Shown here: in pieces, positions 34,573-43,243 of the stretch
Layout of the letters: every line of letters begins with the position of its first letter
How positions within the stretch are numbered: position 1 is the first letter of the stretch
Source of the DNA: Prescottella agglutinans
GTDB taxonomy: Bacteria; Actinomycetota; Actinomycetes; Mycobacteriales; Mycobacteriaceae
DNA length: 64,000 bases
Direction: 5' to 3'
Assembly (NCBI RefSeq): GCF_004011865.1
Contig: NZ_RKLP01000011.1
Location: 1-64,000, forward strand
The notes under the pieces: generated by a model
What the model saw: only the letters and a program-made list of their open reading frames with translations
The model's database searches: none
What the model was told of the DNA's origin: nothing
Position numbers and translations under genes: made by a program

Positions 34573-34701
34573 CGCATCGTCCGTCGAGTGCTTCGTGTCG
34601 ACATCGCAGTCTCCGACGAACCTTGCCGCCCTGCGCCTTTCGGTCGATCGTCCAGTGACGAAGAGATCGAATCGACTGACCGGCCGTGATCGGCGATCCT
34701 G

Positions 34702-35142
34702 TCAGCTACCACCCACCCCGAGGGCGGTCAGCAGCACCAGGATGACGGTCACGACGGCGAACACCCCGTGGCCGCCGACGACCGCAACAGGGAAGTGCTT
34801 CTCCGCCGGGTCCAGCGGCTCCTGGGGCTGTTCGCTGCCCGCACCGACCGCCGCTCTGGCGCGATAGGTGGGAATCCACCGCACCAGCATGGCGAACCCC
34901 AGGAGCGCGACCGGAATCAGCAGGCCGAACGCAACCCAGGCGAGCGCAACCTTGTCGACGATGAGGTAGACGATCCAGACGACCAGGCCGGCGACGGCGA
35001 GTGCGAAGTGTCCGAAGATCAGCGCGGGCGGGAAGTGGCTGGTGCGGGGTGACCGTGTCCCGCCTTTCGCGATCCAGGTGGCCAGCATGTAGAAGCCGCC
35101 GGCCGCCGTGAGTAGCCAGGTCACGAGCGCTGCGATACCCAT
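34702..35142 (-). CDS. small integral membrane protein, unknown function
   Basis: 146 residues with four predicted membrane helices (about 3-24, 40-62, 68-90 and 125-144) and a short charged loop (PLDPAEKH). GGAGATGAC precedes the ATG at 35142. The frame is open further upstream but only this start gives a clean membrane protein. It lies 34 bp downstream of the DUF2231 gene on the same strand and is probably in the same operon. I do not recognise the family. Confidence 0.7.
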   Translation of the reverse strand: MGIAALVTWLLTAAGGFYMLATWIAKGGTRSPRTSHFPPALIFGHFALAVAGLVVWIVYLIVDKVALAWVAFGLLIPVALLGFAMLVRWIPTYRARAAVGAGSEQPQEPLDPAEKHFPVAVVGGHGVFAVVTVILVLLTALGVGGS

Positions 35143-35176
35143 GTCATCTCCTAACACGTGGTGGGCGAAGGGGCGA

Positions 35177-35737
35177 TCACGGCTGCACCCGACGCGCCGG
35201 CCCGGCGGTGGGGCCGAAGCCCTCCGCCTGGTCTGCGTCGTAGACCACCCGGACCCCGTAACGGAAGGCGAGCTTGCCGCCGAGGTATCCGGAGACGCCC
35301 AGAGCGATGATGCCGACCACCGACAGCGCGATCGGTCCGATGTCCACCGGATCCGGCTGCCCATAGTCCGATCGGCGCCAGAGGAAGTTCACGGCAAACG
35401 ACACTGTCACAGCCAGATTGAGCGCCATATGAACCAGGCCGGTACGAAATGCCGGCGTCCCCGTCGGTATCCCGAACAGGTCGAGGAATCCGACCATCGC
35501 CGCGGCCAGAGCGCCGAGCACCCCGATCGCGATCAGCCATTCCGACCCCTGGGCCAGGAATCCGGGCTGGTCGACGATCCGCGAAGCAAGGTCGAAGACC
35601 AGGCTGGCCACCCACGCCCCGATCGGGACCGTCACCAGGATCGGGTGGAACGGGTGACCGTACGGCCCGGCCAGCCCTGCGCTGACCGGACGCTTTCCGC
35701 GGTCTGCTTCGTCGGGCACACCGACCACCCACTTCAC
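35177..35737 (-). CDS. DUF2231-like membrane protein
   Basis: 186 residues. The N-terminal GHPFHPILVTVPIGAW is the hallmark of DUF2231, with two His near the first membrane helix; four helices follow (WLIAIGVLGALAAAMVGFLD and later). The GTG at 35737 has a GGGG tract just upstream. The His pattern has led others to suspect haem or redox roles, but the function is not known. Probably co-transcribed with the small membrane protein downstream. Confidence 0.75.
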   Translation of the reverse strand: MKWVVGVPDEADRGKRPVSAGLAGPYGHPFHPILVTVPIGAWVASLVFDLASRIVDQPGFLAQGSEWLIAIGVLGALAAAMVGFLDLFGIPTGTPAFRTGLVHMALNLAVTVSFAVNFLWRRSDYGQPDPVDIGPIALSVVGIIALGVSGYLGGKLAFRYGVRVVYDADQAEGFGPTAGPARRVQP

Positions 35738-35870
35738 CCCCGCGAGGTTCAGTCACTTTCAGCGTGGTCCACTTGTCGAACCTGGTCAAGACCACCCGTT
35801 CGGATCCAACCCGGTGACCGCCACTCGCTCGCTCACCGGGCGGGCGGACGACCGGTTTCGGCGCAGTGGT

Positions 35871-36401
35871 TCAGGGCTCGACCACCTGGACCGTTTCGCC
35901 ATCTTCCTGTTGTGGAACAACAGGACTCGGAAAGACGAACTTACGCATGGCCCACCAGCGGAACACGGTGGCGAGGAGGGTCCCGACGATGGTGGCACTG
36001 ATGAAGTCGGCGAGGTTCTCCGCGAAGAGAGACACATGCGGTGTCTGGAGAGCGAAGACGTACCGTGAAACCGCAAGCGGCAACTGGTTGATTACGAGTC
36101 CGATGCAGGCAACCAGGAAGAACAGGGCTGCCTCGTGCCGACGCTCGCGACCACCACGGGAAGTGAAGGCCCACTCCCGGTTGAGCACGTACGACAGCAC
36201 CGTGGCGATCAGTACCGCCACTACATTGGCCGTGACCGGCTTGGCCTCCAGGACTGTCCACTTCAAACCGAAGAACAGCACCGACGTGGCGACGAACGCG
36301 ATCGAACCCACCGTCAAGAACTTCAACAGTTCCGCGTTCCGCACGAACATGGACAACAACGGTGTCGGCATTCGAGCAGCGACAAACCGAATCAGAACCA
36401 T
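35871..36401 (-). CDS. GtrA family membrane protein
   Basis: 176 residues with four helices: LLKFLTVGSIAFVATSVLFF, ANVVAVLIATVLSYVLNREW, a third with FFLVACIGLVINQLP and a fourth before FRWWAMRKFVF. The LNREWAF and (W)xxxRKFVF motifs define GtrA. These proteins are thought to flip or assist polyprenyl-linked sugars during cell-wall glycan synthesis (arabinogalactan or teichoic-type). The ATG at 36401 lies 7 nt after TAGGCT (minus strand), so it is probably leaderless; the longer frame upstream is not supported. Confidence 0.88.
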   Translation of the reverse strand: MVLIRFVAARMPTPLLSMFVRNAELLKFLTVGSIAFVATSVLFFGLKWTVLEAKPVTANVVAVLIATVLSYVLNREWAFTSRGGRERRHEAALFFLVACIGLVINQLPLAVSRYVFALQTPHVSLFAENLADFISATIVGTLLATVFRWWAMRKFVFPSPVVPQQEDGETVQVVEP

Positions 36402-36834
36402 CTGATACAGCCTACCGATCGAAAGCGTGACGAAGGGACCAACTTTCGGGTGAAATAGGGGGTTGGATGTCGGACGGGCGATTACGGAAGCCCCACGAAC
36501 CGACGGATCAAGATCGCAATCGGCCCGAGCACGCCTACCGTGGCGGATGGCGCGTCGACCGATCCGGCGACCGAATCCACCCATATCGGACATGCCCTAG
36601 CGGAGAACGGAATTCGTTAGGTAGAGCACCGATCCGACACCGGCCACGAAGTGTCCCACTGAACGGGCATGTGACTGGCGTCACTGTTTGGACGCCAGTG
36701 TGATGTGAGGGCACCGTCAGCCGGCCGAGGGTGCCACGGTGGGCGTGGTCGCACGCCCATCTGCTCCGGAGACTCCCCCATGGCCTGAAAACACTTGGGC
36801 CTGCTTCTTATTGGTTTCTGAAAGGATTCCACGG
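36402..36834. promoter_or_regulatory. 433-bp intergenic region upstream of the MFS gene
   Basis: No gene is evident. It holds an inverted repeat ACTGGCGTC-N8-GACGCCAGT at 36674-36699 and an 8-bp hairpin TGGGCGTG-GTCG-CACGCCCA at 36740-36759. The first repeat is operator-like and probably controls the MFS exporter; the second would fall in the mRNA leader. AAAGGA at about 36821 is the ribosome binding site of the MFS gene. Confidence 0.35.
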
Positions 36835-38379
36835 ATGGTCACCACCCCGACCGGCGGCGCTACGCCGTCGCCCACCGACCCTGCGGGTCGGACCCACGAG
36901 GAAGGCTGGAGCCCCCGGCTCGCCCTCTCGCTGCTGTCGATCGTGCTTCTGCTCGAACTGCTCGCCGTCAGCTACATGATGATCTCGACGGCTCTGCCGG
37001 CGATCTCCATGCACTACCAGACCACCCAGGGTGCGTGGCTGTTGACCGCATTCCTGCTGGTCGGCGCCATGGCTGCGCCTCTGATCGGCAAGCTCGCCGA
37101 CATGTACGGCAAGCGCAAGATGCTGCTGGCCTGCGTCGGGATCGCGCTCGTCGGATCGTTCCTCTCGGCGATTGCCACGTCGTACGCGATGATGATCGCC
37201 GGCCGCTGCCTGGCCGGCCTGATGGTGCCGACCCTGTTCCTGAGCTACTCGCTGATCCGTGACGTGTTCCCGCCGAAGACGGTCGCCCTCGCGGTCAGCA
37301 TCGCCACCAGCGGCATGGGCCTGATCGCGATCGCCGCGCCCTTCCTCACCGGCTGGCTGCTCGACGACTACGGTTTCCGCGCCATCTTCTGGTTCTTCGT
37401 CATCTGCCTGGTCGTGCTCGGTGGCCTGATCCAGCTCACGACGCCCGAGTCGAATGTGCGCCTGCGCTCGCGGATCGACCTCGTCGGCGCGATCCTGCTC
37501 GGCGGCGGCATCGCGGGCATCCTCATCGCGGTCAGCTTCGGTCCCTCGTGGGGCTGGACGGACGGCGGCACCCTGGCCTACCTCATCGGCGGCATCGTGC
37601 TCCTGATCGGCTGGGTCGTGTCCGCGCGGATGATCAAGGAACCGCTCATCGACCTCGAGGTGCTCGGCAAGCGTCCCGTGCTGCTCACCACGATCAGCGC
37701 CGGCGTCGTCTACGGCTCGTCCGGCCTGTTCACCATCCTGCTGCCGATGATGGTCATGACCCCGGCACTGTTCGGCCTGGGCTACGGCTTCGGCGTCGAC
37801 GCCGAGGGCTTCGCGCTGTACCAGGTCCCGATCGGTGGCGCCGTCGTCCTCGGTGGCCTGCTCGTCGGCACCCTGGTCGGCCGCAACATGCGTCCGCGGC
37901 CGCTGCTGGTGACCGGCCTGCTGCTCAACGCCGTCGCATTCGCCCTGATCGCCCAGACGCACGACACCAAGTCGATCGTCATGATCATCTGCGCGGTCTT
38001 CGGTTTCGGCATGGGCATGGGCTACGCCTCGATCCCGAACCTGCTGATCGAGGCCGTGCCGCCGCAACTGCAGGCCAGCTCCGCCTCCATGGTGGGCGTC
38101 TCGCAGTCGGTGTTCCCGGCCGTGCTCCCCGTCATCGCCTTCGCGGTGATGAACAACTCGCACATCGTCCAGTTCCCGCCGGAGATCCAGGCGACGCTGC
38201 AGGGTGCCGTGTTCTACGACGACGCCGGCTTCCAGGTGGCCTTCTGGATCGGCGCGGTCTTCGCCCTCGTCGGCGCGGTCGTGGCCTTCCTCCTGCCGCG
38301 CAACATCGCCCAGGTCGAGGTTCCGGCCTCGATGGCAGGCACGTCCACCGACGGCGACGAACTGGTCGCCGCGGGCTGA
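36835..38379 (+). CDS. MFS drug:H+ antiporter, 14-TM (DHA2) type
   Basis: 514 residues. About 35 hydrophilic residues precede 14 predicted helices. Loop 2-3 has the MFS motif A form GKLADMYGKRKML, and the helix 4 and 5 region is DHA2-like (ATSGMGLIAIAAPFLTGWLLDDY). It should export a hydrophobic drug, lipid or metabolite using the proton gradient. The ATG at 36835 is chosen for the ribosome binding site and because the frame upstream lacks family similarity. No adjacent regulator gene; the nearest gene on its right is the third PBP, convergent with it. Confidence 0.9.
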   Translation: MVTTPTGGATPSPTDPAGRTHEEGWSPRLALSLLSIVLLLELLAVSYMMISTALPAISMHYQTTQGAWLLTAFLLVGAMAAPLIGKLADMYGKRKMLLACVGIALVGSFLSAIATSYAMMIAGRCLAGLMVPTLFLSYSLIRDVFPPKTVALAVSIATSGMGLIAIAAPFLTGWLLDDYGFRAIFWFFVICLVVLGGLIQLTTPESNVRLRSRIDLVGAILLGGGIAGILIAVSFGPSWGWTDGGTLAYLIGGIVLLIGWVVSARMIKEPLIDLEVLGKRPVLLTTISAGVVYGSSGLFTILLPMMVMTPALFGLGYGFGVDAEGFALYQVPIGGAVVLGGLLVGTLVGRNMRPRPLLVTGLLLNAVAFALIAQTHDTKSIVMIICAVFGFGMGMGYASIPNLLIEAVPPQLQASSASMVGVSQSVFPAVLPVIAFAVMNNSHIVQFPPEIQATLQGAVFYDDAGFQVAFWIGAVFALVGAVVAFLLPRNIAQVEVPASMAGTSTDGDELVAAG

Positions 38380-38419
38380 CGGCTGAACGATTCCGAGTTA
38401 TCCACTCGCCGAATCGAAC

Positions 38420-40699
38420 TCAGCCTGGTAGGGGAATCGTCACCCCGGGGAGGATCTGAATCCCCGGCGCCGGAGCGGGGACCGGCGCCGGGGGAGGGGG
38501 AGCCGGTGCCGGTGCCTGCGGAGCGGGCACCGGCACCTGTTGTTGCGGCGCAGGGGCATTCCACTGCCGTTGCGGAGGAGTGCTCTGCGACTCGGGGACC
38601 GGCACCTGCGACTGGGTCCGGGCCGGGGGAGCGGACCACTCCGGCTCCTCCTGATACGTCTGCGCGGACCGCTGGCGCGTCGGCGCCTGCTCGGAGTAAC
38701 CCTGCTCACTGGTGGCGACCGGCGAGTTCCCACCGGAGGAAGTGCCCGTCGACGGGGGCCGGGACTGCTGACCGCCGGCCTGCTGCGCCGTCGCGAACTG
38801 CTCGTTGGGCGTACCCGCGAGCGCGCCGTCCATCGTCTCCTTCCAGATGTCCGACGGCAGACCGGAGCCGTATATCGCTCCACCCCAACTTGTCTCGATG
38901 GCCTTGCCCTCCGCGGTTCCCACCCACACCGCGGTCGACAGCGACGGCGTGAACCCGACCATCCACGCGTCCTTGTTCTCACCGGTGTCGCCGAGCTGCG
39001 CGGTACCCGTCTTCGCCGCCGACACGCGTCCACCGGCGAGTCCGTGATTGCGCGAATACGCCGCGATGGGGACCATCGCCTGCGTGACGGCGTCGGCGAT
39101 CGGCGGATCGATCCGCTGTTCACCGTCGTTCGGGGCCCGGTCGAGCAACACTCGACCGTCGGCGTCGACCACCTTCTGCACGAAGTACGGCGGGTGGTAC
39201 TTGCCCGACGCCGCGAGCGTCCCGTACGCCGACGCCATGTCGATGGGCCGGGTCTGGTACTGACCCAACACGATTCCCGTCTCCGGGGGTCCCCCGAACT
39301 GGGTGAGGCTCTCGTGGTCGACGCCCGGGATCTGCTTGGGGATGCCGGCCTGGTGGGCGGCATCGGCGATCTTCTGAGCGCCGTTCTCCATCGACAGCGT
39401 CAGCCGGTAGTAGCTGGTGTTGAGCGACCGCTTCAGTGCCTCCGCGAGGCTGCACGTCCCGCAGGTCTCGCCCTCGACGTTCTTGATGGTCAAGTCGCCG
39501 ACCGTCAGCGGCGCGCTGCTGAACTGCGTCGTCAACGGCACCTTGTCCTCGAGCGCGGCGACGGCGGCGAAGACCTTGAACGACGACCCCGTCTGCAGCC
39601 CGGCCTGCGCGAAGTCGAAGCCCGCGCCCTCCGCCCCGCCGTAGTACGCGCGCACCGCCCCCGACCTGGGGTCGACCGACACGACCGCCGCGCGCAACTG
39701 GTCGGGCTGCTTGGTGAGGGTCCGGTTCACCGCGTCCACCGCCGCCTGCTGCGCCTTCGCGTCGATCGTCGTGGTGATCTGCAGTCCGCCGGTGTCGATG
39801 TCGGTCTGGCTGATCCCCGCCGCCTGGAGTTCGTGGGCCACCTGCGTCCGGATGAGCCCCTCCGGTCCCGGCGCGACGTCGGACGGCGGCTCCGGCAGCA
39901 CCGCCGGGAACTGGGTGTTCGCGCGCTCGGCGGCGGCGAGCACCCCCATGTCGACCATGCCGTCGAGCACGTAGTTCCACCGCGCCCTGAGCCCGTCCGG
40001 GTTCGTGGCGGGGTCCAGCGCGGACGGACTCTGGATCACCGAGGCCAGCACCGCGCCCTCCGCGAGGGTCAACTGGTCGACGGGCTTGCCGAAGAACGCG
40101 TGGGACGCCTCCCCGATCCCGTACGCGTTGCGCCCGAAGTAGATGGTGTTGAGGTAGGCGCCGAGGATCTCGTCCTTGGACCACTGCCGCGCCATCTTCG
40201 CCGACACCACGAGCTCACGGGCCTTGCGGATCACGTTCCGGTCGGTGCCGACCAGCGCGTTCTTGACGTACTGCTGCGTGATCGTCGAGCCGCCACCGGC
40301 GCTCTCGCGCCCCAGCACGTTGTCGCGACCGGCCCGCAGGAACCCCGAGATCGAGTACCCGGGATTGGAGTAGAAGTCGCGGTCCTCCGCCGAGAGCACC
40401 GCGTTGCGGACGTACCCCGGCACCTGGTCGAGCGGCACCTCGGTGCGGTTGCCCTCCGGTGGCACCACCTTCGCGACGACCGTCGATCCGTCCGACGCGA
40501 GGATCGTCGCCACCTGGTTGCGGTGCATGTCCCCGGGGCTCGGGACGTCGGCGAGCAGGTACGCCGCACCGAACAGGACGAGCGGGACGACCACCAGCAG
40601 CGCGACGATGCGCAGGGCGGTACGGGTACGGCGGCGGGATCGACGCCCGCGCTCGGGCCGTGACGGTGTGTCGGGCTTCGTGCTGCTCGTGGGATTCAC
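38420..40699 (-). CDS. class A penicillin-binding protein, third PonA1-type paralogue
   Basis: 759 residues. Short basic tail (SRRRTRTALR), one membrane helix, GT51 with EDRDFYSNPG and GGSTITQQY, transpeptidase with SSFK, SLN, AKTGTAQ and the Cys pair (TCGTC). The C-terminal tail of about 110 residues is unusually rich in Pro and Gln (QQQVPVPAPQAPAPAPP) and may reach into the wall. The GTG at 40699 is used, with GGAAG upstream as in the second copy. The gene stands alone, convergent with the MFS gene. The catalytic motifs are intact. Confidence 0.93.
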   Translation of the reverse strand: MNPTSSTKPDTPSRPERGRRSRRRTRTALRIVALLVVVPLVLFGAAYLLADVPSPGDMHRNQVATILASDGSTVVAKVVPPEGNRTEVPLDQVPGYVRNAVLSAEDRDFYSNPGYSISGFLRAGRDNVLGRESAGGGSTITQQYVKNALVGTDRNVIRKARELVVSAKMARQWSKDEILGAYLNTIYFGRNAYGIGEASHAFFGKPVDQLTLAEGAVLASVIQSPSALDPATNPDGLRARWNYVLDGMVDMGVLAAAERANTQFPAVLPEPPSDVAPGPEGLIRTQVAHELQAAGISQTDIDTGGLQITTTIDAKAQQAAVDAVNRTLTKQPDQLRAAVVSVDPRSGAVRAYYGGAEGAGFDFAQAGLQTGSSFKVFAAVAALEDKVPLTTQFSSAPLTVGDLTIKNVEGETCGTCSLAEALKRSLNTSYYRLTLSMENGAQKIADAAHQAGIPKQIPGVDHESLTQFGGPPETGIVLGQYQTRPIDMASAYGTLAASGKYHPPYFVQKVVDADGRVLLDRAPNDGEQRIDPPIADAVTQAMVPIAAYSRNHGLAGGRVSAAKTGTAQLGDTGENKDAWMVGFTPSLSTAVWVGTAEGKAIETSWGGAIYGSGLPSDIWKETMDGALAGTPNEQFATAQQAGGQQSRPPSTGTSSGGNSPVATSEQGYSEQAPTRQRSAQTYQEEPEWSAPPARTQSQVPVPESQSTPPQRQWNAPAPQQQVPVPAPQAPAPAPPPPAPVPAPAPGIQILPGVTIPLPG

Positions 40700-40869
40700 G
40701 CGCGCAACTTCCGGTCCGCAGGCGGCGATCCAACCGGACCCCAACCGGGGTCAGTCGAATCCGGTCGTCCCTCGATCGTCGCACTTCGTCGCGTGGACGG
40801 CACGTGATTGTCGATCGGCCCAGGACGAACCGGGCATACCCGGCGTCGCTTCTTCCCCCCTCGTCCCAT

Positions 40870-40934
40870 CCGCGTTTTGCGCACTTATCGCGCGCCCGTG
40901 GGCCGAATCCTCGCGATAAGTGCGCAAAACGCGG
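40870..40934. terminator. 23-bp perfect inverted repeat after the sugar ABC operon
   Basis: Arms at 40870-40892 and 40912-40934 are perfectly complementary with a 19-nt loop; the core is TTTTGCGCACTTATCGCG. It lies about 20 bp beyond the last gene of the sugar ABC operon, which ends at 40954. The arm facing the PBP side gives a T-rich stretch, so it fits an intrinsic terminator for the operon. It may also be one copy of a dispersed element. Confidence 0.6.
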
Positions 40935-40953
40935 GGGAGGGGGAGATCGGGCG

Positions 40954-41151
40954 TCAGGTGCGGCGGTGCAGGACGAGCGCGCCGCCGAGCAGCACGACGC
41001 AGGCGAGGAGGACCAGCGAGGCCGTCACCGACGGCTCGCCGCGCACGATCGGGACGACCGCCGCGACGAACGCCATGAACGTGAAGAAGCCGAGAATGCC
41101 GATGAGCATCTCGAGGGACTGGCGTCCCCGCGACGGCCTGCCGGACGGCAT
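40954..41151 (-). CDS. small membrane protein at the end of the sugar ABC operon
   Basis: 65 residues with two predicted helices (about 13-35 and 43-60) and a basic end (LHRRT). The ATG follows the permease stop by one base, so it is translated with the operon. It has no recognised domain. It could be an accessory or assembly subunit of the transporter. Confidence 0.6.
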   Translation of the reverse strand: MPSGRPSRGRQSLEMLIGILGFFTFMAFVAAVVPIVRGEPSVTASLVLLACVVLLGGALVLHRRT

Positions 41152-41152
41152 G

Positions 41153-42115
41153 TCAGCTCTTCACGCCGCCGGCGGTCAGGCCCGAGACGATGCGGCGCTG
41201 GAACACGAGCACCATGATCACCAGCGGGATCGTGACGAGCGTGCCGGCCGCCATGATCGCCGCGTAGGGCTGCTCCCACGAGTTGGCGCCCGCGAAGCGG
41301 GCGATCGCGACGGTGACCGGTTCGGTCTTCTCGGTCGACAGCAGGCTGGCGAGCATGAACTCGTTCCACGTCGCGATGAAGGCGAGGATCGCGGTGGTGA
41401 ACAGCGCCGGCGCAGCCAGCGGCAGGATCACCAGCCGGAACGCCTGGAAGCGGCTCGCGCCGTCGATCCGGGCGGCCTCCTCGAGCTCCCACGGCAGATC
41501 CGACAGGAACGACGTGAGCGTGTAGATCGTCAGCGGCAGCACGAACGAGATGTTCGGGATGATCAGAGCCTGGTACTGGCCGATCCAGCCGAAGTCGCCG
41601 AACAGCTGGAACAGCGGCGTCATGAGCGCGACCGTGGGGAACATCGACGCGCCCAGGATGATGCCGGTGACGATGTACTTGCCGCGGAACTCGATCCGGG
41701 CGAGCGCATACGACGCGAAGACGCCGAGCAGCAGACCGACGGCCGTCGTGACGACGCCGATGATGAGGCTGTTGACGATCGCGCCGAGGAAGTCGTTGCC
41801 CTTGTCCGTCGACAGCGCGGCCCGGAAGTTGTCGAGCGTGACGTACGTGGGCCACGGCGTGGTGTCGAAGGTGTGGTCGACCTGCCGGAAGGCGGTGACG
41901 ACCATCCAGTAGAACGGCGCGAGGCCCCAGATGAGGATGATCGCGACGCCGAGATAGGTCCGCGTCATCTTGGCGCGGTCGCTGCGCCGACGGCGCTTGC
42001 TCGGGGCCGGCGGTTCCTGCTCGGCCGCGGCGATCGGGTCGGCGACGGCCACGGACATCGGCGTCGACGACAGTTCGTGCGGTTCGAGGTCCTCGGGCTT
42101 GCTGTGACGTCCCAT
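41153..42115 (-). CDS. sugB: carbohydrate ABC transporter permease (SugB-like)
   Basis: 320 residues. About 50 hydrophilic residues precede six helices. The EAA loop is present as ELEEAARIDGASRFQAFRLVILPLA in two pieces (EEAARIDGASRF, then RLVILPLAAPAL). It pairs with the SugA-like permease whose stop codon it overlaps by one base (TGATG). The longer upstream frame is antisense noise. MalG/SugB-type position as second permease. Confidence 0.9.
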   Translation of the reverse strand: MGRHSKPEDLEPHELSSTPMSVAVADPIAAAEQEPPAPSKRRRRSDRAKMTRTYLGVAIILIWGLAPFYWMVVTAFRQVDHTFDTTPWPTYVTLDNFRAALSTDKGNDFLGAIVNSLIIGVVTTAVGLLLGVFASYALARIEFRGKYIVTGIILGASMFPTVALMTPLFQLFGDFGWIGQYQALIIPNISFVLPLTIYTLTSFLSDLPWELEEAARIDGASRFQAFRLVILPLAAPALFTTAILAFIATWNEFMLASLLSTEKTEPVTVAIARFAGANSWEQPYAAIMAAGTLVTIPLVIMVLVFQRRIVSGLTAGGVKS

Positions 42116-43209
42116 CAGCGGTCCGCTCCCTTCCGCTGTTCGTCCTGGGTGCGCACGGCGTTGGCGCCGAGGAACTTCACCATCACGAACGCGACGGCGA
42201 AGATCAGCAGGAAGATCAATGTCGACAGCGCCGACGCGCTCTGGAAGTTGCCCTGCCGGATGTCGGCCATCACCAGGATCGACAGCGTCGTGTTGGGCGT
42301 CGCGCCGGAGGTGCCGGACAGGATCGCGGGCAGGTCGTACATGCGCAGCACGTCGAGGGTGCGGAACAACACCGCGACCATGAGCGCCGGCTTGACCAGC
42401 GGCAGCGTGATCTTGGTGAACCGCTGCCACGCGGTGGCGCCGTCGACCTTGGCGGCCTCGTAGACGTCCTGCGGGATCATCTGCAGGCCGGCGAGGATGA
42501 GCAGCGCCATGAACGGCGTCGTCTTCCACACGTCGGCGATGATCACCGCGAACCGCGACGCCCACGGGTCGGTGGTCCACGCGATGGAGGTGCCGAGCAG
42601 CTTGTTGGCGATGCCGTTCTCGGCGAAGATGAAGAACCACAGCTTCGCGGTGACCGCGGTGGGGATGGCCCACGGGATCAGCACGCTCGCGCGGAGCAGG
42701 GACCGGCCCCAGAACGTCTTACCCATCACCGTCGCCATCCACAGGCCGAGGAGCACCTCGATCGTGACCGTGACGACGGCGAAGAACAGGGTGACGCCCA
42801 GCGCGGGCCAGAAGTCGTGGGCCAGGGTGCCGGGCGGGCACGACCCGGCGCCCGCGCCGCAGTCCTGCACCAGCCACTGCGCGTAGTGCTTGAAGCCGGC
42901 GAACCCGCCCTCGGTGAAGCGGCCGGTGTCGGGATCGATGCCCTTGTTCGCCTGGAACGACAGCAGCACCGCGCGTATCACCGGGTACACGATGACGACG
43001 GCCAGGATCACCATCGTCGGGGCGATCAGCCAGATCGGGCGGAAGTCGCGCTTGCCGCGCGCAGCGACCACCTTCGGTTCGTCGTCGTGACCCGTGCGCC
43101 CGGTGTCGGGTGCTTCGCGCCCGGAAGCGCGACCGCCGTGGTCGGAGTCGTCGACCCCGACCACGGCGCGGGCCTCGTCTGCTCGCCTCAGCTCAGCAGA
43201 GTCAGCCAT
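42115..43209 (-). CDS. sugA: carbohydrate ABC transporter permease (SugA-like)
   Basis: 364 residues. An acidic, disordered N-terminus of about 55 residues precedes six helices. The EAA loop reads YEAAKVDGATAWQRF and ITLPLVKPAL. An enlarged outer loop (about 95-125) contains two Cys (QDCGAGAGSCPPG), as in SugA/MalF-type proteins. It starts 34 bp after the binding protein stop. Confidence 0.9.
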   Translation of the reverse strand: MADSAELRRADEARAVVGVDDSDHGGRASGREAPDTGRTGHDDEPKVVAARGKRDFRPIWLIAPTMVILAVVIVYPVIRAVLLSFQANKGIDPDTGRFTEGGFAGFKHYAQWLVQDCGAGAGSCPPGTLAHDFWPALGVTLFFAVVTVTIEVLLGLWMATVMGKTFWGRSLLRASVLIPWAIPTAVTAKLWFFIFAENGIANKLLGTSIAWTTDPWASRFAVIIADVWKTTPFMALLILAGLQMIPQDVYEAAKVDGATAWQRFTKITLPLVKPALMVAVLFRTLDVLRMYDLPAILSGTSGATPNTTLSILVMADIRQGNFQSASALSTLIFLLIFAVAFVMVKFLGANAVRTQDEQRKGADR

Positions 43210-43243
43210 CGTGCGTTTACCTGATCTCTCGTGTTGGACGTGC

